From Shimia haliotis (lineage in GTDB: Bacteria; Pseudomonadota; Alphaproteobacteria; Rhodobacterales; Rhodobacteraceae): a stretch of 64,000 nucleotides of DNA. The stretch spans positions 372,001-436,000 of the forward strand of contig NZ_FOSZ01000003.1 in NCBI RefSeq assembly GCF_900114415.1. Direction: 5' to 3'. The notes below the pieces were generated by a model. It had not been told where the DNA came from and made no database searches. It saw only the letters and a program-made list of their open reading frames with translations. The translations under genes and the position numbers were made by a program. Shown here one piece after another: positions 1-9,683 of the stretch; positions within the stretch are counted from its first letter, which is position 1; every line of letters begins with the position of its first letter.

Positions 1-1137
1 TGTGTGGTCGGGCGGCACGTCGGCAAAGAGGGTTGGCGCGACGTAGTGGCCGGCGGCGTCGGTGGCGATCTGGCCCTGGGCGGCCATGTTGAGGTCGGCG
101 CCTTTGCTGAGGAAGTCGGTGACGAGGTCTTTTTGACGGGCTGAGATCAGGGGGCCGAGGGTGGCGTCCTCAATGGCTGGGGCGGCGCGCATGTCGGCGT
201 AAGCGGCGGCCATGCGGGTTGTGACCTCGTCATAGACCGCGCGTTCAACCAAGATGCGGGAGGAGGCGGAGCAGGTTTGGCCTGCGTTCTGGATGCCTGC
301 GTTCACAAGGAAAGGCAGCGCGGCGTCCAGATTTGCGTCGGCAAAGACCAGTTGCGGGGATTTGCCGCCAAGTTCCAGCGTAACGGGGATGACGTTTTGT
401 GCGGCGGCAGTTTGCACCAGTCGGCCTGTGTTCACGGAGCCGGTGAAGGAGATGTGTTGGATGTCTGCGTGACCTGCGAGGGCGGCGCCAGCCTCGGCCC
501 CAAGGCCCGGCACGACGTTGAGCGCACCGGCGGGTAGGCCGGCTTGCATGGCAAGATCGGCGAAGGCGAGGGCGGTGAGGCAGGCCTCTTCGGCGGGTTT
601 CAAGACGCAGGCGTTGCCCATGGCGAGGGCCGCGCCGACGGAGCGGCCGATGATCTGCATCGGGTAGTTCCACGGCACGATGTGGCCAGTGACGCCGAAG
701 GGTTCGCGCAGGGTGTAGACGGTGTAGCCGTCCAGGTAAGGGATGGTTTCGCCGTGCACTTTGTCGGCCGCGCCGCCGTAGAATTCCATGTAGCGGGCGA
801 GGGCGGTGACGTCGTTTTTCGCCTGCGTCAGGGGTTTGCCGACGTCCAAAGCTTCGAGCAGGGCCAGAGTTTCTGCGTTTTCTTTCACCAGTTCACCAAT
901 GCGCATCAGGATGCGGCCGCGCTCGGCGGCGGTGGATTTGCCCCAAACGCCTGCGCGCGCTTGGTGGGCAGCGGCGACGGCGGTGTCGATGTCAGCAGAC
1001 GTGCCGCGTGCAATGGCGGCGAGGCCAGAGCCATCGGAGGGGTTGGTCAGATCGAGGGTGTCGTTGCTTTGTGCAGCCACCCAATGACCGCCGATCAGGC
1101 AGAGGGTGGGGGCAAAGGGCAGGTCAGGCAGGTGCAT
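1..1137 (-). CDS. NAD-dependent aldehyde dehydrogenase (3' end off window)
   Basis: Oxidises an unidentified aldehyde to its acid in the cytoplasm. The visible 379 residues cover the Rossmann and most of the catalytic domain; roughly the last 100 residues lie beyond the left edge. Family motifs seen: PWNYP near residue 156, FTGS near 231, the general-base glutamate in LELGGKS near 255 and the nucleophilic cysteine in NAGQTCSAS near 289. The ATG overlaps the last 14 bases of the upstream ATPase gene, so it is the last visible gene of the peptide-type transporter operon and may act on a product of the imported compound. Substrate cannot be read from the sequence. Confidence 0.93.
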   Translation of the reverse strand, partial: MHLPDLPFAPTLCLIGGHWVAAQSNDTLDLTNPSDGSGLAAIARGTSADIDTAVAAAHQARAGVWGKSTAAERGRILMRIGELVKENAETLALLEALDVGKPLTQAKNDVTALARYMEFYGGAADKVHGETIPYLDGYTVYTLREPFGVTGHIVPWNYPMQIIGRSVGAALAMGNACVLKPAEEACLTALAFADLAMQAGLPAGALNVVPGLGAEAGAALAGHADIQHISFTGSVNTGRLVQTAAAQNVIPVTLELGGKSPQLVFADANLDAALPFLVNAGIQNAGQTCSASSRILVERAVYDEVTTRMAAAYADMRAAPAIEDATLGPLISARQKDLVTDFLSKGADLNMAAQGQIATDAAGHYVAPTLFADVPPDHT

Positions 1138-2728
1138 CGGAAAGTTCCTTGAGATCGGGCAGGACGGGCGCGGCGGCGATCAGGCTGCGCGTGTAGGGGT
1201 GTTGTGGGTTTGTGAAGACGGCGTCGGTGTCGCCCTGTTCGACGATTTCGCCGGATTGCATCACCAGCACGCGGTCGGTCACGGTGCGCACCACCGACAG
1301 GTCGTGGGAGATGAAGAGGTAGGCGAGGTTGTGGCGGCGCGAGAGATCGGCAATTAGGTCGAGGATTTGCGCGCGGATGGAGACATCCAGCGCCGAGACC
1401 GCTTCGTCAAAAATGATGAGTTCCGGTTTGGTGATCAAGGCGCGGGCGATGGCGATGCGTTGGCGTTGGCCGCCAGAAAATTCGTGGATGTATTTGGTTG
1501 CGTCCGAGGGCGCGAGGCCGACGTCGGTGAGAACGGTGGCGATGGTTTCGGTGAGGGCTTCGCCTTTCGGGGCATCGGGGGCGAGGTAAAAAGGTTCGCT
1601 CAGAATGCGGGCGACGCGGTGGCGCGGGTTGAAGCTGCCGTAAGGGTCTTGGAAGACAACTTGGGTTTTGACGCGCTGGGCGGCGGGCATGCTTGGCGAA
1701 ACTTCGACGCCGAAAGCGGTGATCGTGCCGGATTGCAGCGGCTCAAGGCCGAGAATCGCGCGGGTCAGGGTAGACTTGCCGCAGCCGGATTCTCCCACGA
1801 GGCCCAAACGTTCGCCGTGGTGAATGTCAAAGGAGACGGCATTCACGGCGCGGGCGTGTTGGCGCGGCGCAAAGAGGCCGGTGCGCGGCAAGGGGTAGTC
1901 GCGGGTGGCGTTTTCCACCGACAGGATCGGGATGTGGCCTTCGGAAGGTTCGGGTAGGTCGACCTGATGGCTGGAAGCTTCAAACAAGGCCTTGGTGTAG
2001 GAATGGCTCATGGTGGCGAGCAGGGTTTGCGTGTCGCCTTGCTCAACGATTTCACCGTGGCGCATGACGATGATGCGGTGTGCCATGTCGGCGACGACGG
2101 CGAGATCGTGGGTGATCATCAAAAGGCCCATGTCGAACTCATTCACGAGGTCTTTGAGCAGGTCGAGGATGCGGGCCTGCGTGGTGACGTCGAGCGCCGT
2201 GGTGGGCTCGTCCGCGATCAGGAGGCGCGGGCGGCGGGCGATGGCCATGGCGATCACCACGCGCTGACGCTGACCACCAGAGAGTTCGTGCGGGTAGCGA
2301 GACAGGGGAAAGCGGTCTTGGGGAAGGCCGACGCGGGCGAGCATGGTGGCAGCTTGTGATTGGGCCTCGGCTTGAGTGGCGGTGGAGTGGATCAGGATGG
2401 TTTCGGCCACTTGATCGCCGATCGTCTTTACGGGGTTGAGCGCGGTCATAGGCTCTTGAAACACCATGCCGACGTCGTTGCCGCGCATGGCGCAAAGGTC
2501 AGCTTCGGGCAAGGTCAGAAGGTTGCGGCCATTAAGATGGATCGCGCCCTGCGTTGTGGCGCTTTCGGGCAGGAGTTGCATGACGGAAAAGGCGGTCATG
2601 GATTTGCCGGAACCGCTTTCGCCCGTGATGGCGACGATTTCACCAGGCTCGATGGAGAAGGTCACATCGCGCAGGATCGGCAGCGAACCGATCGAAAGCG
2701 AGAGGTTTTCAACGGACAGCAGTGTCAT
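1124..2728 (-). CDS. Peptide/nickel-type ABC transporter, fused double ATP-binding protein
   Basis: Energises import through the two permeases encoded upstream. At 534 residues it holds two complete nucleotide-binding domains in one chain (a DppD-DppF fusion, as in GsiA or YejF). Domain 1 has Walker A GESGSGKS near residue 36, an LSGGQRQR-type signature and LLIADEP Walker B; domain 2 has Walker A GESGCGKS near residue 310, FSGGQRQR and LIIFDEA. The frame is open upstream to 2887, but the ATG at 2728 overlaps the stop of the permease gene by four bases and the protein there starts like family members, so I chose it. Confidence 0.95.
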   Translation of the reverse strand: MTLLSVENLSLSIGSLPILRDVTFSIEPGEIVAITGESGSGKSMTAFSVMQLLPESATTQGAIHLNGRNLLTLPEADLCAMRGNDVGMVFQEPMTALNPVKTIGDQVAETILIHSTATQAEAQSQAATMLARVGLPQDRFPLSRYPHELSGGQRQRVVIAMAIARRPRLLIADEPTTALDVTTQARILDLLKDLVNEFDMGLLMITHDLAVVADMAHRIIVMRHGEIVEQGDTQTLLATMSHSYTKALFEASSHQVDLPEPSEGHIPILSVENATRDYPLPRTGLFAPRQHARAVNAVSFDIHHGERLGLVGESGCGKSTLTRAILGLEPLQSGTITAFGVEVSPSMPAAQRVKTQVVFQDPYGSFNPRHRVARILSEPFYLAPDAPKGEALTETIATVLTDVGLAPSDATKYIHEFSGGQRQRIAIARALITKPELIIFDEAVSALDVSIRAQILDLIADLSRRHNLAYLFISHDLSVVRTVTDRVLVMQSGEIVEQGDTDAVFTNPQHPYTRSLIAAAPVLPDLKELSDAPA

Positions 2729-3546
2729 GTGCGCATCACCCTGATTTTCGGGTCGAGGTGGTCGCGCAAGCCGTCGCCGAGAAGGTTGAGGCCAAGAACG
2801 GCGGAGATAATGGCGAGGCCGGGAATCAGGGCGAGGTGGGGCGCGAAGGCGACCATGGTTTGCGCGTCGGCCAGCATGCGGCCCCATGAGGGGGTCGGGG
2901 GCTGAGCGCCAAGACCGATGTAGGAAAGGCCTGCTTCGGCGAGAATGCCGAGGGAGAACTGGATGGTGCCCTGCACGATCAGAAGGTTGGCGACGTTGGG
3001 CAGGATATGCTCGGTCGAAATGCGGGCGGCGGATTTGCCTGCCACCCGCGCGGCGAGAATGAATTCACGTTGCCAGAGGGGGAGCGCGCCGGCGCGGGTG
3101 AGGCGGGCGAATACAGGGATGTTGAAGATGCCGATGGCGATGATGGCGTTGATTGCGCCCGGGCCGAGGATGGCGGTGATCAGGATGGCGATCACAAGGC
3201 TGGGGAAGGCGAAGATGAGGTCGTTGCCACGCATGATGATTTCATCGACCCAACCGCCGCTTTGTGCCGCTGCCCAGAGGCCGAGGGGCACGCCGATGCC
3301 CATACCGATGCCCACCGCCACCAGTGCCACCGCAAGCGAGGTGCGTGCGCCGACCATGATCATGGAGAAGATATCGCGACCGAAATGATCGGTACCGAGC
3401 CAGTGCGCGGCCGTGGGGGTTTGCAATTTGTTGGGGATGTCCATCTGCGTGATGTCGTAGGGCGTCCAGATAAAACTGATCAGGGCGCAGGCGAGGATCA
3501 CGGAGCAGAGCAGGCTGCCGAAGAGGATATTGCGCGAAAGCCTCAT
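2725..3546 (-). CDS. Peptide/nickel-type ABC transporter permease (DppC-like)
   Basis: Inner-membrane permease of 273 residues with an N-terminal OppC-type helix followed by the cytoplasmic segment [12 protein letters not shown], typical of the DppC/OppC branch, and a BPD_transp_1 domain with about five further membrane spans; the EAA loop ([20 protein letters not shown]) lies near residues 165-185. It overlaps the DppB-like gene by four bases upstream and the ATPase gene by four bases downstream, so the three are translationally coupled. Confidence 0.95.
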   Translation of the reverse strand: MRLSRNILFGSLLCSVILACALISFIWTPYDITQMDIPNKLQTPTAAHWLGTDHFGRDIFSMIMVGARTSLAVALVAVGIGMGIGVPLGLWAAAQSGGWVDEIIMRGNDLIFAFPSLVIAILITAILGPGAINAIIAIGIFNIPVFARLTRAGALPLWQREFILAARVAGKSAARISTEHILPNVANLLIVQGTIQFSLGILAEAGLSYIGLGAQPPTPSWGRMLADAQTMVAFAPHLALIPGLAIISAVLGLNLLGDGLRDHLDPKIRVMRT

Positions 3547-4490
3547 GTGCGGGACCTCAGACGGGGATCAACGGCGGCATAGGCAAGATCGACCACGAAA
3601 TTGACCATGATCACGAGGAACACCAAGAGCATGACCACGCTTTCCACAACGATCAGGTCGCGGGACGAGATGGCCTGGAAGATGAGGCGGCCAAGGCCGG
3701 GCAGGAAGAAGACCTGTTCGATGATGATGCCGCCCGCGAGCAGGAAGGCGAATTGCATGCCGATAATGGTCAGAACGGGAATAAGCGCGTTTCTGAGGCC
3801 ATGACGGAAAAGGGTTTGGCGTCGTGTCAGACCTTTGGCACGGGCGGTGCGCATGAAGTCCTCGCTGAGGATGTCCAAAAGCGAGGAGCGCATGACGCGG
3901 GCAAGGATAGCCGACTGCGGCAAAGCGAGTGCGATGGCGGGCAATGTCAGAGACTTGAGGGCGGGCAACAGGCCTTTGTCCCAGCCGACAAAGCCGCCGG
4001 CAGAGAACCAGCGCAGGTTGATGGCGAAGATCAGAACGAGCATCATGGCGAACCAGAAGTTCGGCACAGCAATGCCGAGTTGGGTGGCGCCCATGACGGC
4101 CATGTCGCCGGCTTGGCCACGGCGGGACGCTGCATAGATGCCGACGGGGAAGGCGATGAGCGTTGAGAGTGTGAGCGCATAGAGCGCGAGGGGGAGTGAG
4201 ACCCAGATGCGGTCCGTAATCATTTCCGCAACGGGGGTGCGGTATGTGTAGGACATGCCAAAGTCACCGGTCATCATGCCGCCAATCCAGTTGAAATACC
4301 GTTCGGATTTTGGAACATCGAGACCCAGTTCAGCGCGCAGGGCAGCGACGGTGTCGGGCTGTGCGTTGAGGCCAAGCATAAAGCTTGCGGGGTCGCCGGG
4401 GGCAATTTCGATCACGGCAAAAATCACCACCGAGGCGATGGCGAGGCTGATCAACAGCGAGAGCAGGCGTTTGAGGGTGTAGCGCAGCAT
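3543..4490 (-). CDS. Peptide/nickel-type ABC transporter permease (DppB-like)
   Basis: Inner-membrane permease of 315 residues, six predicted spans. The N-terminus MLRYTLKRLLSLL with a first membrane helix and the IAPGDPA segment are hallmarks of DppB/OppB permeases; the EAA loop includes ARAKGLTRRQTLFRHGLRNA. Its ATG directly follows the TAA of the cupin gene with no gap. It pairs with the DppC-like permease encoded next. Confidence 0.95.
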   Translation of the reverse strand: MLRYTLKRLLSLLISLAIASVVIFAVIEIAPGDPASFMLGLNAQPDTVAALRAELGLDVPKSERYFNWIGGMMTGDFGMSYTYRTPVAEMITDRIWVSLPLALYALTLSTLIAFPVGIYAASRRGQAGDMAVMGATQLGIAVPNFWFAMMLVLIFAINLRWFSAGGFVGWDKGLLPALKSLTLPAIALALPQSAILARVMRSSLLDILSEDFMRTARAKGLTRRQTLFRHGLRNALIPVLTIIGMQFAFLLAGGIIIEQVFFLPGLGRLIFQAISSRDLIVVESVVMLLVFLVIMVNFVVDLAYAAVDPRLRSRT

Positions 4491-4898
4491 TTAGGTGGCG
4501 GGCATCAGATAGTCGTCGTCGCAGACATGTTCGAGCCAGTTCGCGCCGGAGCCGTCTTTTACATCCTGAATGGCGACATGGCACATTCCGGTGTCTGGAC
4601 CTGCGCCGTGCCAGTGTTCGACGTCGGGCTCAATCCAGATGCTGTCTCCGGGGCGGATAATGCGGGGCGCTTCGCCGCGCAGCGCGATCAGGCCACAGCC
4701 GGACACCACATGCAAAATTTGGCCCACAGGGTGTGTGTGCCACGCGGTGCGCGCGCCCGGTTCAAAAGTCACGCGCGCGGCAAAAACCTGTGACGGTGAG
4801 CGGCTTTCGGTGATGATATCAAGGCGCACAGTGCCAGTGAAATACTCGGCTGGGCCTTTGCGACTGGGCACGGAACCGGCAGGGGTAAGGTCGATCAT
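4491..4898 (-). CDS. Cupin-domain protein
   Basis: Single-domain cupin of 135 residues resembling the small YhhW-neighbour/CMD-associated cupins. Metal-binding motifs are AWHTHPVGQ (two histidines, about residues 52-54) in cupin motif 1 and WIEPDVEHWHG in motif 2. It sits between the solute-binding protein and the first permease gene, an uncommon place for an enzyme and a hint that it acts on the transported compound or an intermediate. The open frame runs further upstream to 5027, but that extension lies partly inside the solute-binding protein gene and does not look like cupin sequence, so the ATG at 4898 is preferred. No strong ribosome site is visible before it. Confidence 0.85.
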   Translation of the reverse strand: MIDLTPAGSVPSRKGPAEYFTGTVRLDIITESRSPSQVFAARVTFEPGARTAWHTHPVGQILHVVSGCGLIALRGEAPRIIRPGDSIWIEPDVEHWHGAGPDTGMCHVAIQDVKDGSGANWLEHVCDDDYLMPAT

Positions 4899-4969
4899 GT
4901 CGGGGGCTTTCGGAGTAGGTGCGCCGGCAGGTCGGGGAAGAGGTCCGAGGGCTGCCGACGCGGGGAGTG

Positions 4970-6445
4970 TTAGTTGGCCCAGCTGACCGCAGTCAGGTCG
5001 GTGGCCTGGGTTGGCGCATTTTCCCAAAGACCCTGAACGCCGGCTTTGGCCACGGTGGGGAAGGCGAGCTGGAACAGGTAGCCGTTCACATAGTCCTCCG
5101 AGATCATCGTTTGCGCGAGAGCCAGAAGGGCGGTGCGTTCCGCAGGCGCGGTGGATTTGTTCAAGGTTTCCATGATCTGCTGGAACTCGGGCCTACCATA
5201 CTGGAAGTAGTAGTCCGGCCGCGCATAGATGCCGATGTCGAAGGGTTCTGTATGGCTGACGATGGTCAGACCGTAGTCTTTGCCACGGAAGACCTGTTCC
5301 AGCCATTGCGCCCATTCCAGATTGCTGATTTCGGTTTCGATGCCCACAGCGCGCAGCTGAGCCGCGATGATTTCACCTCCGCGACGGGCGTAGGACGGCG
5401 GCGGCAGTTTCAACGTGGTGGTGAACCCGTCGGCAAAGCCAGCCTCGGCCAGCAGTTTCTTGGACAGCTCGGGATCGTAGGCCGAGTTGCCGGTCAGATC
5501 GACATAGTCCGGATGGTGCGGCGCGAAGTGGGTACCGATGGGCGTGCCAAGGCCAAACATGGCGCCGTCAATGATCGCTTGCCGGTCAATCGCATGGGCG
5601 ATGGCTTTGCGCACCTTCACGTTGTCCAGAGGCGGCATTTTGTTGTTGGTGGACAGGATGGTTTCGCCTTCGGAGTTGCCGACAATGACCTGAAAGCGCG
5701 GATCGGCCTCAAATTGTGGCAGCGCCTCTGGCGTCGGAAAACCGGAGAACACGTCAATGTCTTCGGCCATCATGGCGGACATGGCGGCTGTGGGATCTGA
5801 GATGAACTTGAAGGTCACGTTCTCAAGAATGGCCGGTGTTCCCCAATAGGCGTCGTTGCGCATCAGCTCGATCTTGTCGCCCTGCACCCAGTTTGAAAAT
5901 TTGAACGCTCCGGTGCCGACCGGCGCGGATTTGATGTTTTCAATGCTCTCTGGTGCCACGATCACCGCGTCGCCCCATGCGAGGTTGAAGAGCAGACTGC
6001 CGTTCGGCTCCGAGAGGGTGATTTGGACCGTGGCGGGATCAACGGCGGTCACATCAGAGATGCCCGAAAAGAGCGCTTTTTGCGCATTCACGCTGTCTTC
6101 GGCGCGGGCGCGGTCCAGCGAGAATTTCACATCCTCGGCGTCCATGGTCGTGCCGTCATGGAAGGTCACACCGTCGTTGAGCATAAAGGTGTAGGTCAGA
6201 CCGTCCTCGGAGATTTCCCAGCTTTTGGCGAGGCCAGGAACAATCGCGCCGTCGGAGGCAAAACGGGTGAGACCTTCAAAGACGTTGGAATATAGCACCG
6301 AGTCAATGGCTCCGGCCGCGGCGGACGTCGGATCAAGATGCGGCGGCTCAAGTTGGAGTGCGACGGTGATGTCGCTTTGGGCGCTGACGGCCGTGGCAAA
6401 GGCGAGCGGCAGGGCGCTGGCCAAAAGGAACGTGCGGTATTTCAT
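4970..6445 (-). CDS. ABC transporter solute-binding protein, family 5 (peptide-type)
   Basis: Periplasmic receptor of 491 residues. Cleavable signal peptide MKYRTFLLASALPLAFATAVSA, then an SBP_bac_5 fold: LNDGVTFHDGTTMDAEDV near residue 90 is the family signature. A strong AGGGAGAG ribosome site precedes the ATG. It is the second gene of the operon, after the M20 amidohydrolase, and sets the substrate range. Family 5 proteins bind di- and oligopeptides, nickel complexes, opines and other amino compounds; the enzymes around it point to an N-acylated or amide substrate, but this is inference. Confidence 0.95.
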   Translation of the reverse strand: MKYRTFLLASALPLAFATAVSAQSDITVALQLEPPHLDPTSAAAGAIDSVLYSNVFEGLTRFASDGAIVPGLAKSWEISEDGLTYTFMLNDGVTFHDGTTMDAEDVKFSLDRARAEDSVNAQKALFSGISDVTAVDPATVQITLSEPNGSLLFNLAWGDAVIVAPESIENIKSAPVGTGAFKFSNWVQGDKIELMRNDAYWGTPAILENVTFKFISDPTAAMSAMMAEDIDVFSGFPTPEALPQFEADPRFQVIVGNSEGETILSTNNKMPPLDNVKVRKAIAHAIDRQAIIDGAMFGLGTPIGTHFAPHHPDYVDLTGNSAYDPELSKKLLAEAGFADGFTTTLKLPPPSYARRGGEIIAAQLRAVGIETEISNLEWAQWLEQVFRGKDYGLTIVSHTEPFDIGIYARPDYYFQYGRPEFQQIMETLNKSTAPAERTALLALAQTMISEDYVNGYLFQLAFPTVAKAGVQGLWENAPTQATDLTAVSWAN

Positions 6446-6472
6446 AGTCTCTCTCCCTAATTTTTGTTGTTT

Positions 6473-7762
6473 TTATTCTTGTGGTAAAAGCAGTTGGGTC
6501 AGGCTGTGGGCCATGACCTTGGCGCTGTCGATCATGTCGTCAATACCGATATATTCGTCCGGTTTGTGCGCCAACTCAAGGATTCCGGGCCCATAGGCGA
6601 TGCAATTCTTGAGTTTGCCGATGCGATCAATGTGTTTCTGATCGTAGGTTCCGGGGCTGGCGACGTAGTCTGGCGCCTTGCCCAAGACGTCGTGAATGGC
6701 GCGGTCAACTGTGGACACGACCGGCGCGGCACGGTCGGTCATCGAGGGTGCGACATGATTGAGTTCGCGCATCTCGAAGCGGAAGTTTTCACGGTTTTGC
6801 GCGAGATCTTGCAGCAGCTGTTTCACCTCACCGGAGACCTGCGCGTGGTTTTCTTCCGCCAGATAGCGGCGGTCAATCACGATGCGGCAACTGTCTGGCA
6901 CACAATGGGCGGGCAGACCTGTGTAGTCTTCGGGCTGTTCCGGCTGGCCGCCGTGGATTGAGTTGATGTTCATGGTCGAGGAGCGCGCACCCTCGGGCAC
7001 AACCGGCATGTCGGTGTGACGGGCTGCCATGGCGGGGAAGAGATCGGATTCGAATTTGTCCAAAACCGCCCCCATGTGGCGCACGGCGCAATCTCCGAGG
7101 AAAGGCATGGAGCCGTGGGCGATTTCGCCGAAGGTTTCGATTTCGGCCCACCAGCCGCCACGATGGCCCAAACAGATGCGGTCTTTGTTCAGGGGTTCGG
7201 GGATGATGACATGCTGCACGCGTTCGGGGGCGAAAAACCCCTGCTCGGCCAGATGGGCGACACCGCCATAGCCGCCGGATTCCTCATCCGCCGTGCCGGA
7301 GATTTCGATGGCGCCGTGAAAATCGGGGAATTCGGCGATGAAGGCTTCGGCGGCGATGATAGAGGCTGCAAGCCCGCCTTTCATGTCACAGGCCCCGCGC
7401 CCGTAAATTTTGCCGTCATGTACTTCGCCGCCAAACGGATCAAAGGTCCAGCCATGGCCGACCTCCACCACATCGGTGTGGCTGTTGAAATGCACGCAGT
7501 CGCCGGGGTGATGGCCGGATTTATGCGCGACAATATTCCATCGCGGAAATTTGTCGCTGTCGCCGGGCGCGCCATGGGCGCGGATCAGTTGCGTGTCAAA
7601 GCCGTGACGGGTGAGTCGGGTGTCGAGATAATCACAGATGTCGCGGTAGCAATCGCCTGGCGGGTTGAGCGTCGGGATGCGGATCAGATCCTGCGTGAGT
7701 TGAATCAGCTCGTCGCGCATGGATTGTATGCGGATCATCAAGCGGTCTGTATCGACGGACAT
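6473..7762 (-). CDS. M20 family amidohydrolase (ArgE/DapE-like)
   Basis: Zinc-dependent deacylase or peptidase of 429 residues. Metal and catalytic motifs: HFNSHTDVV near residue 93, YGRGACDMKGG with the bridging aspartate near 129, and the base in GTADEESGG near 160. The family includes acetylornithine deacetylase, succinyl-diaminopimelate desuccinylase and many amidohydrolases of catabolic operons. As the first gene of the peptide-type transporter operon it probably cleaves the imported N-acyl or peptide bond; it is unlikely to be argE or dapE, which are biosynthetic. Divergent from the PAS-LuxR regulator with a palindromic operator between them. Confidence 0.92.
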   Translation of the reverse strand: MSVDTDRLMIRIQSMRDELIQLTQDLIRIPTLNPPGDCYRDICDYLDTRLTRHGFDTQLIRAHGAPGDSDKFPRWNIVAHKSGHHPGDCVHFNSHTDVVEVGHGWTFDPFGGEVHDGKIYGRGACDMKGGLAASIIAAEAFIAEFPDFHGAIEISGTADEESGGYGGVAHLAEQGFFAPERVQHVIIPEPLNKDRICLGHRGGWWAEIETFGEIAHGSMPFLGDCAVRHMGAVLDKFESDLFPAMAARHTDMPVVPEGARSSTMNINSIHGGQPEQPEDYTGLPAHCVPDSCRIVIDRRYLAEENHAQVSGEVKQLLQDLAQNRENFRFEMRELNHVAPSMTDRAAPVVSTVDRAIHDVLGKAPDYVASPGTYDQKHIDRIGKLKNCIAYGPGILELAHKPDEYIGIDDMIDSAKVMAHSLTQLLLPQE

Positions 7763-7799
7763 ATGAGTGCCTCTGGCGGTGTGCGTGTGGGACGTGCGG

Positions 7800-7842
7800 G
7801 TGCCTCCGGCGGGAGTATTTGGGCAAGAAAGAAGCCGGAGTG
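7800..7842 (+). repeat. Dispersed intergenic repeat, copy A
   Basis: GCCTCCGGCGGGAGTATTT followed by GGGCAAGAAAGAAG. The core (GTATTT, then GG, then an A/G-rich tail) is shared with copies near 16.6, 21.3, 56.0 and, inverted, 59.65 kb. Lies between the divergent M20 and PAS-LuxR genes. Confidence 0.6.
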
Positions 7843-7866
7843 GCGCAAGTGTGGCTTGCGTCGGGC

Positions 7867-7884
7867 TACGGTATCAATACCGTA
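7867..7884. promoter_or_regulatory. Perfect inverted-repeat operator
   Basis: TACGGTAT-CA-ATACCGTA: two perfect 8-base arms with a 2-base spacer, and an additional half-like TTACGG a few bases downstream (7889-7893). It lies in the divergent gap between the M20/ABC operon and the PAS-LuxR gene, 24 bases before the regulator's start. Two-fold symmetry of this size fits a LuxR-type helix-turn-helix dimer, so the adjacent regulator is the natural binder; binding itself is inferred. Confidence 0.7.
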
Positions 7885-7908
7885 TGATTACGGTTTGAGG
7901 GGATGGTG

Positions 7909-8445
7909 ATGGATTGGGACATGCTGGCCTATGAGGCGGCGCCGGTTGGGATTGTGGCGACAGAACATCGGGTGATCCGTGCCTGCAACCGCAGTTTTGC
8001 GGAGATGCTGGGCTATGCGCGCGACGCGTTGGTGGGGCAGTCGTTTCGGCTTTTGTATGACACTGCGGCGGAGTTTGAGCAGGTACGCGATATCGGGCTG
8101 GCGCCGTTGAGATTGGACAATGCCTATAGTGATGAGCGGATGATGCGTCGTGCGGATGGTGGGCAAATCTGGTGCAGGTTTCGGGCGCAAACGCTGACAC
8201 CCGAGGATCCGCTGGCGCGGTTGATCATGAGCTTTGCCGTGATTCACGAGGGCCCGCCGGTATCGTTGAGCCCGCGGGAGCGGCAGGTGGTGGGCGGCTT
8301 GGGGCGTGGTTTGACCAGCAAGGAGATCGCGCGGGAGCTGGGGCTTAGTCCGCGCACGGTTGAGGACGTGCGAGCGCGGCTTTTGAAGCGGTTTGCGGTC
8401 AGGAATGCGGCTGAGCTGTTGGCGCATCTGACGATTGGCGGATAA
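7909..8445 (+). CDS. PAS domain and LuxR-type HTH transcriptional regulator
   Basis: Cytoplasmic regulator of 178 residues: an N-terminal PAS domain (about residues 5-110, with CNRSFAEMLGYARDALVGQS) and a C-terminal LuxR/GerE helix-turn-helix (about 118-175, LSPRERQVVGGLGRGLTSKE then LGLSPRTVEDVRARLLKRF). Two in-frame ATGs exist; the one at 7903 touches the TGAGGGG ribosome site, while the one at 7909 lies six bases after it, so I use 7909. Divergent from the M20/peptide transporter operon and next to a perfect palindrome; it probably senses a pathway metabolite through PAS and controls that operon. No receiver or kinase domain is present. Confidence 0.88.
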   Translation: MDWDMLAYEAAPVGIVATEHRVIRACNRSFAEMLGYARDALVGQSFRLLYDTAAEFEQVRDIGLAPLRLDNAYSDERMMRRADGGQIWCRFRAQTLTPEDPLARLIMSFAVIHEGPPVSLSPRERQVVGGLGRGLTSKEIARELGLSPRTVEDVRARLLKRFAVRNAAELLAHLTIGG

Positions 8446-8477
8446 AAAACGCCCCGCATTTGCAAGCGGGGCGTTTT
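8446..8477. terminator. Bidirectional intrinsic terminator
   Basis: AAAACGCCCCGC and GCGGGGCGTTTT form a 12-base perfect stem around an 8-base loop, with T runs on both strands. It starts right after the regulator's stop and serves the convergent aminotransferase gene too. Confidence 0.93.
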
Positions 8478-8498
8478 CGTAATGACAAGTTGCGCGGT

Positions 8499-9683
8499 TT
8501 AGACGCCGGCGTCGATGATGGCTTGGGCCAACATCGGGATGGTGTTTTCGTTCAGACCTGCGATGTTCATGCGGCTGTCGCCAACCATGTAGATCGCGTT
8601 ATCCACCCGCATTTTCTCGACCAGATCGGGCGTAGTGCCCAAGAGGCTGAACATGCCGCGGTGCTGCGCGAGGAAGCCGAACCGGTCGGAGCCGCTCAGG
8701 CGCTGCAGTTCATCCGCGAGTTTCTGACGCAGTTCCAGCATGCCAAGACGGGTTTCTTCCAGTTCCGCCATCCAGTCTGCCTTCAGCTCCGGATCGGTGA
8801 GGATCGTGGTCACAACTCGTGCGCCGTGGTCCGGCGGGAAGGAGAAGTTCTGGCGGTTCAGGTGGTTGAGGTTGCCTTGCACCACTGGCGTGTTGGCCGC
8901 ATCCGCGCCCATCGCGATCAGAAGACCGGTGCGTTCACGGTAGATGCCGAAGTTCTTGGAGCAGGACGCCGCGATCAGCAGTTCCGGCACCTGAGACGCC
9001 ACAAGGCGGGTCGGGGCGGCGTCTTCCTCAAGACCATCGCCAAAGCCTTGGTAGGCGATGTCGATCATCGGCAGGCAGCCTTTGGCAAGGATCAGGTCGA
9101 TCACCGATTGCCATTGGGTCAGGTTCAGGTTCGCGCCGGTCGGGTTGTGGCAACAGCCGTGCAGCAGGATCACGTCGTCGGCTGTTGCGCCGGCAAGGTC
9201 TTCCATCATGCCATCAAAGTTCACACCACGGGTTTCGCCGTCGAAATAGCGGTATTTCACAACTTCGATGCCGAGGTAGCCGAGGATGCTGACGTGGTTC
9301 GGCCAAGTCGGATCAGACACAAACACCCGCGCGTTGGGACTCATCTGTTTCACCAGTTCAAACGCCTGACGCACGGCGCCGGTGCCGCCTGGAGTCGCCG
9401 CTGCGGCGATACGCGCGCGGTCGGCGCTGTCGGCTAGCAGCAGATCGCACATCGCGCTCGAGTAGGCCGGATCACCTGCCAGACCGGTATAGGCCTTGGT
9501 TTCCTGCTCAGCGACCAGCTTGCGCTCGGCGGCTTTCACGGCGCGCATCACGGGGGTGATGCCCTCGGCGTTTTTGTAGACACCCACACCCAGGTCCACC
9601 TTGGTGGCGCGCGGGTCTTCACGGTACTGGGCCATCAGGCCGAGAATTTTGTCTTTGGGTTGCTCTTTGAGGTTGGTGAGCAT
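8499..9683 (-). CDS. Aromatic amino acid / aspartate aminotransferase (class I)
   Basis: PLP enzyme of 394 residues in the TyrB/AspC group, moving an amino group between aspartate or aromatic amino acids and 2-oxoglutarate. Visible: the cofactor lysine in ASCSKNFGIYRERTG near residue 246, the PLP aspartate in PMIDIAYQGF, the CCHNPTGAN loop and the substrate-carboxylate arginine in DSRMNIAGL. The frame is open to 9728 but the ATG at 9683, overlapping the sulfurtransferase stop by one base, gives the usual length. Cotranscribed with sseA and ended by the terminator at 8446-8477. Confidence 0.95.
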   Translation of the reverse strand: MLTNLKEQPKDKILGLMAQYREDPRATKVDLGVGVYKNAEGITPVMRAVKAAERKLVAEQETKAYTGLAGDPAYSSAMCDLLLADSADRARIAAAATPGGTGAVRQAFELVKQMSPNARVFVSDPTWPNHVSILGYLGIEVVKYRYFDGETRGVNFDGMMEDLAGATADDVILLHGCCHNPTGANLNLTQWQSVIDLILAKGCLPMIDIAYQGFGDGLEEDAAPTRLVASQVPELLIAASCSKNFGIYRERTGLLIAMGADAANTPVVQGNLNHLNRQNFSFPPDHGARVVTTILTDPELKADWMAELEETRLGMLELRQKLADELQRLSGSDRFGFLAQHRGMFSLLGTTPDLVEKMRVDNAIYMVGDSRMNIAGLNENTIPMLAQAIIDAGV

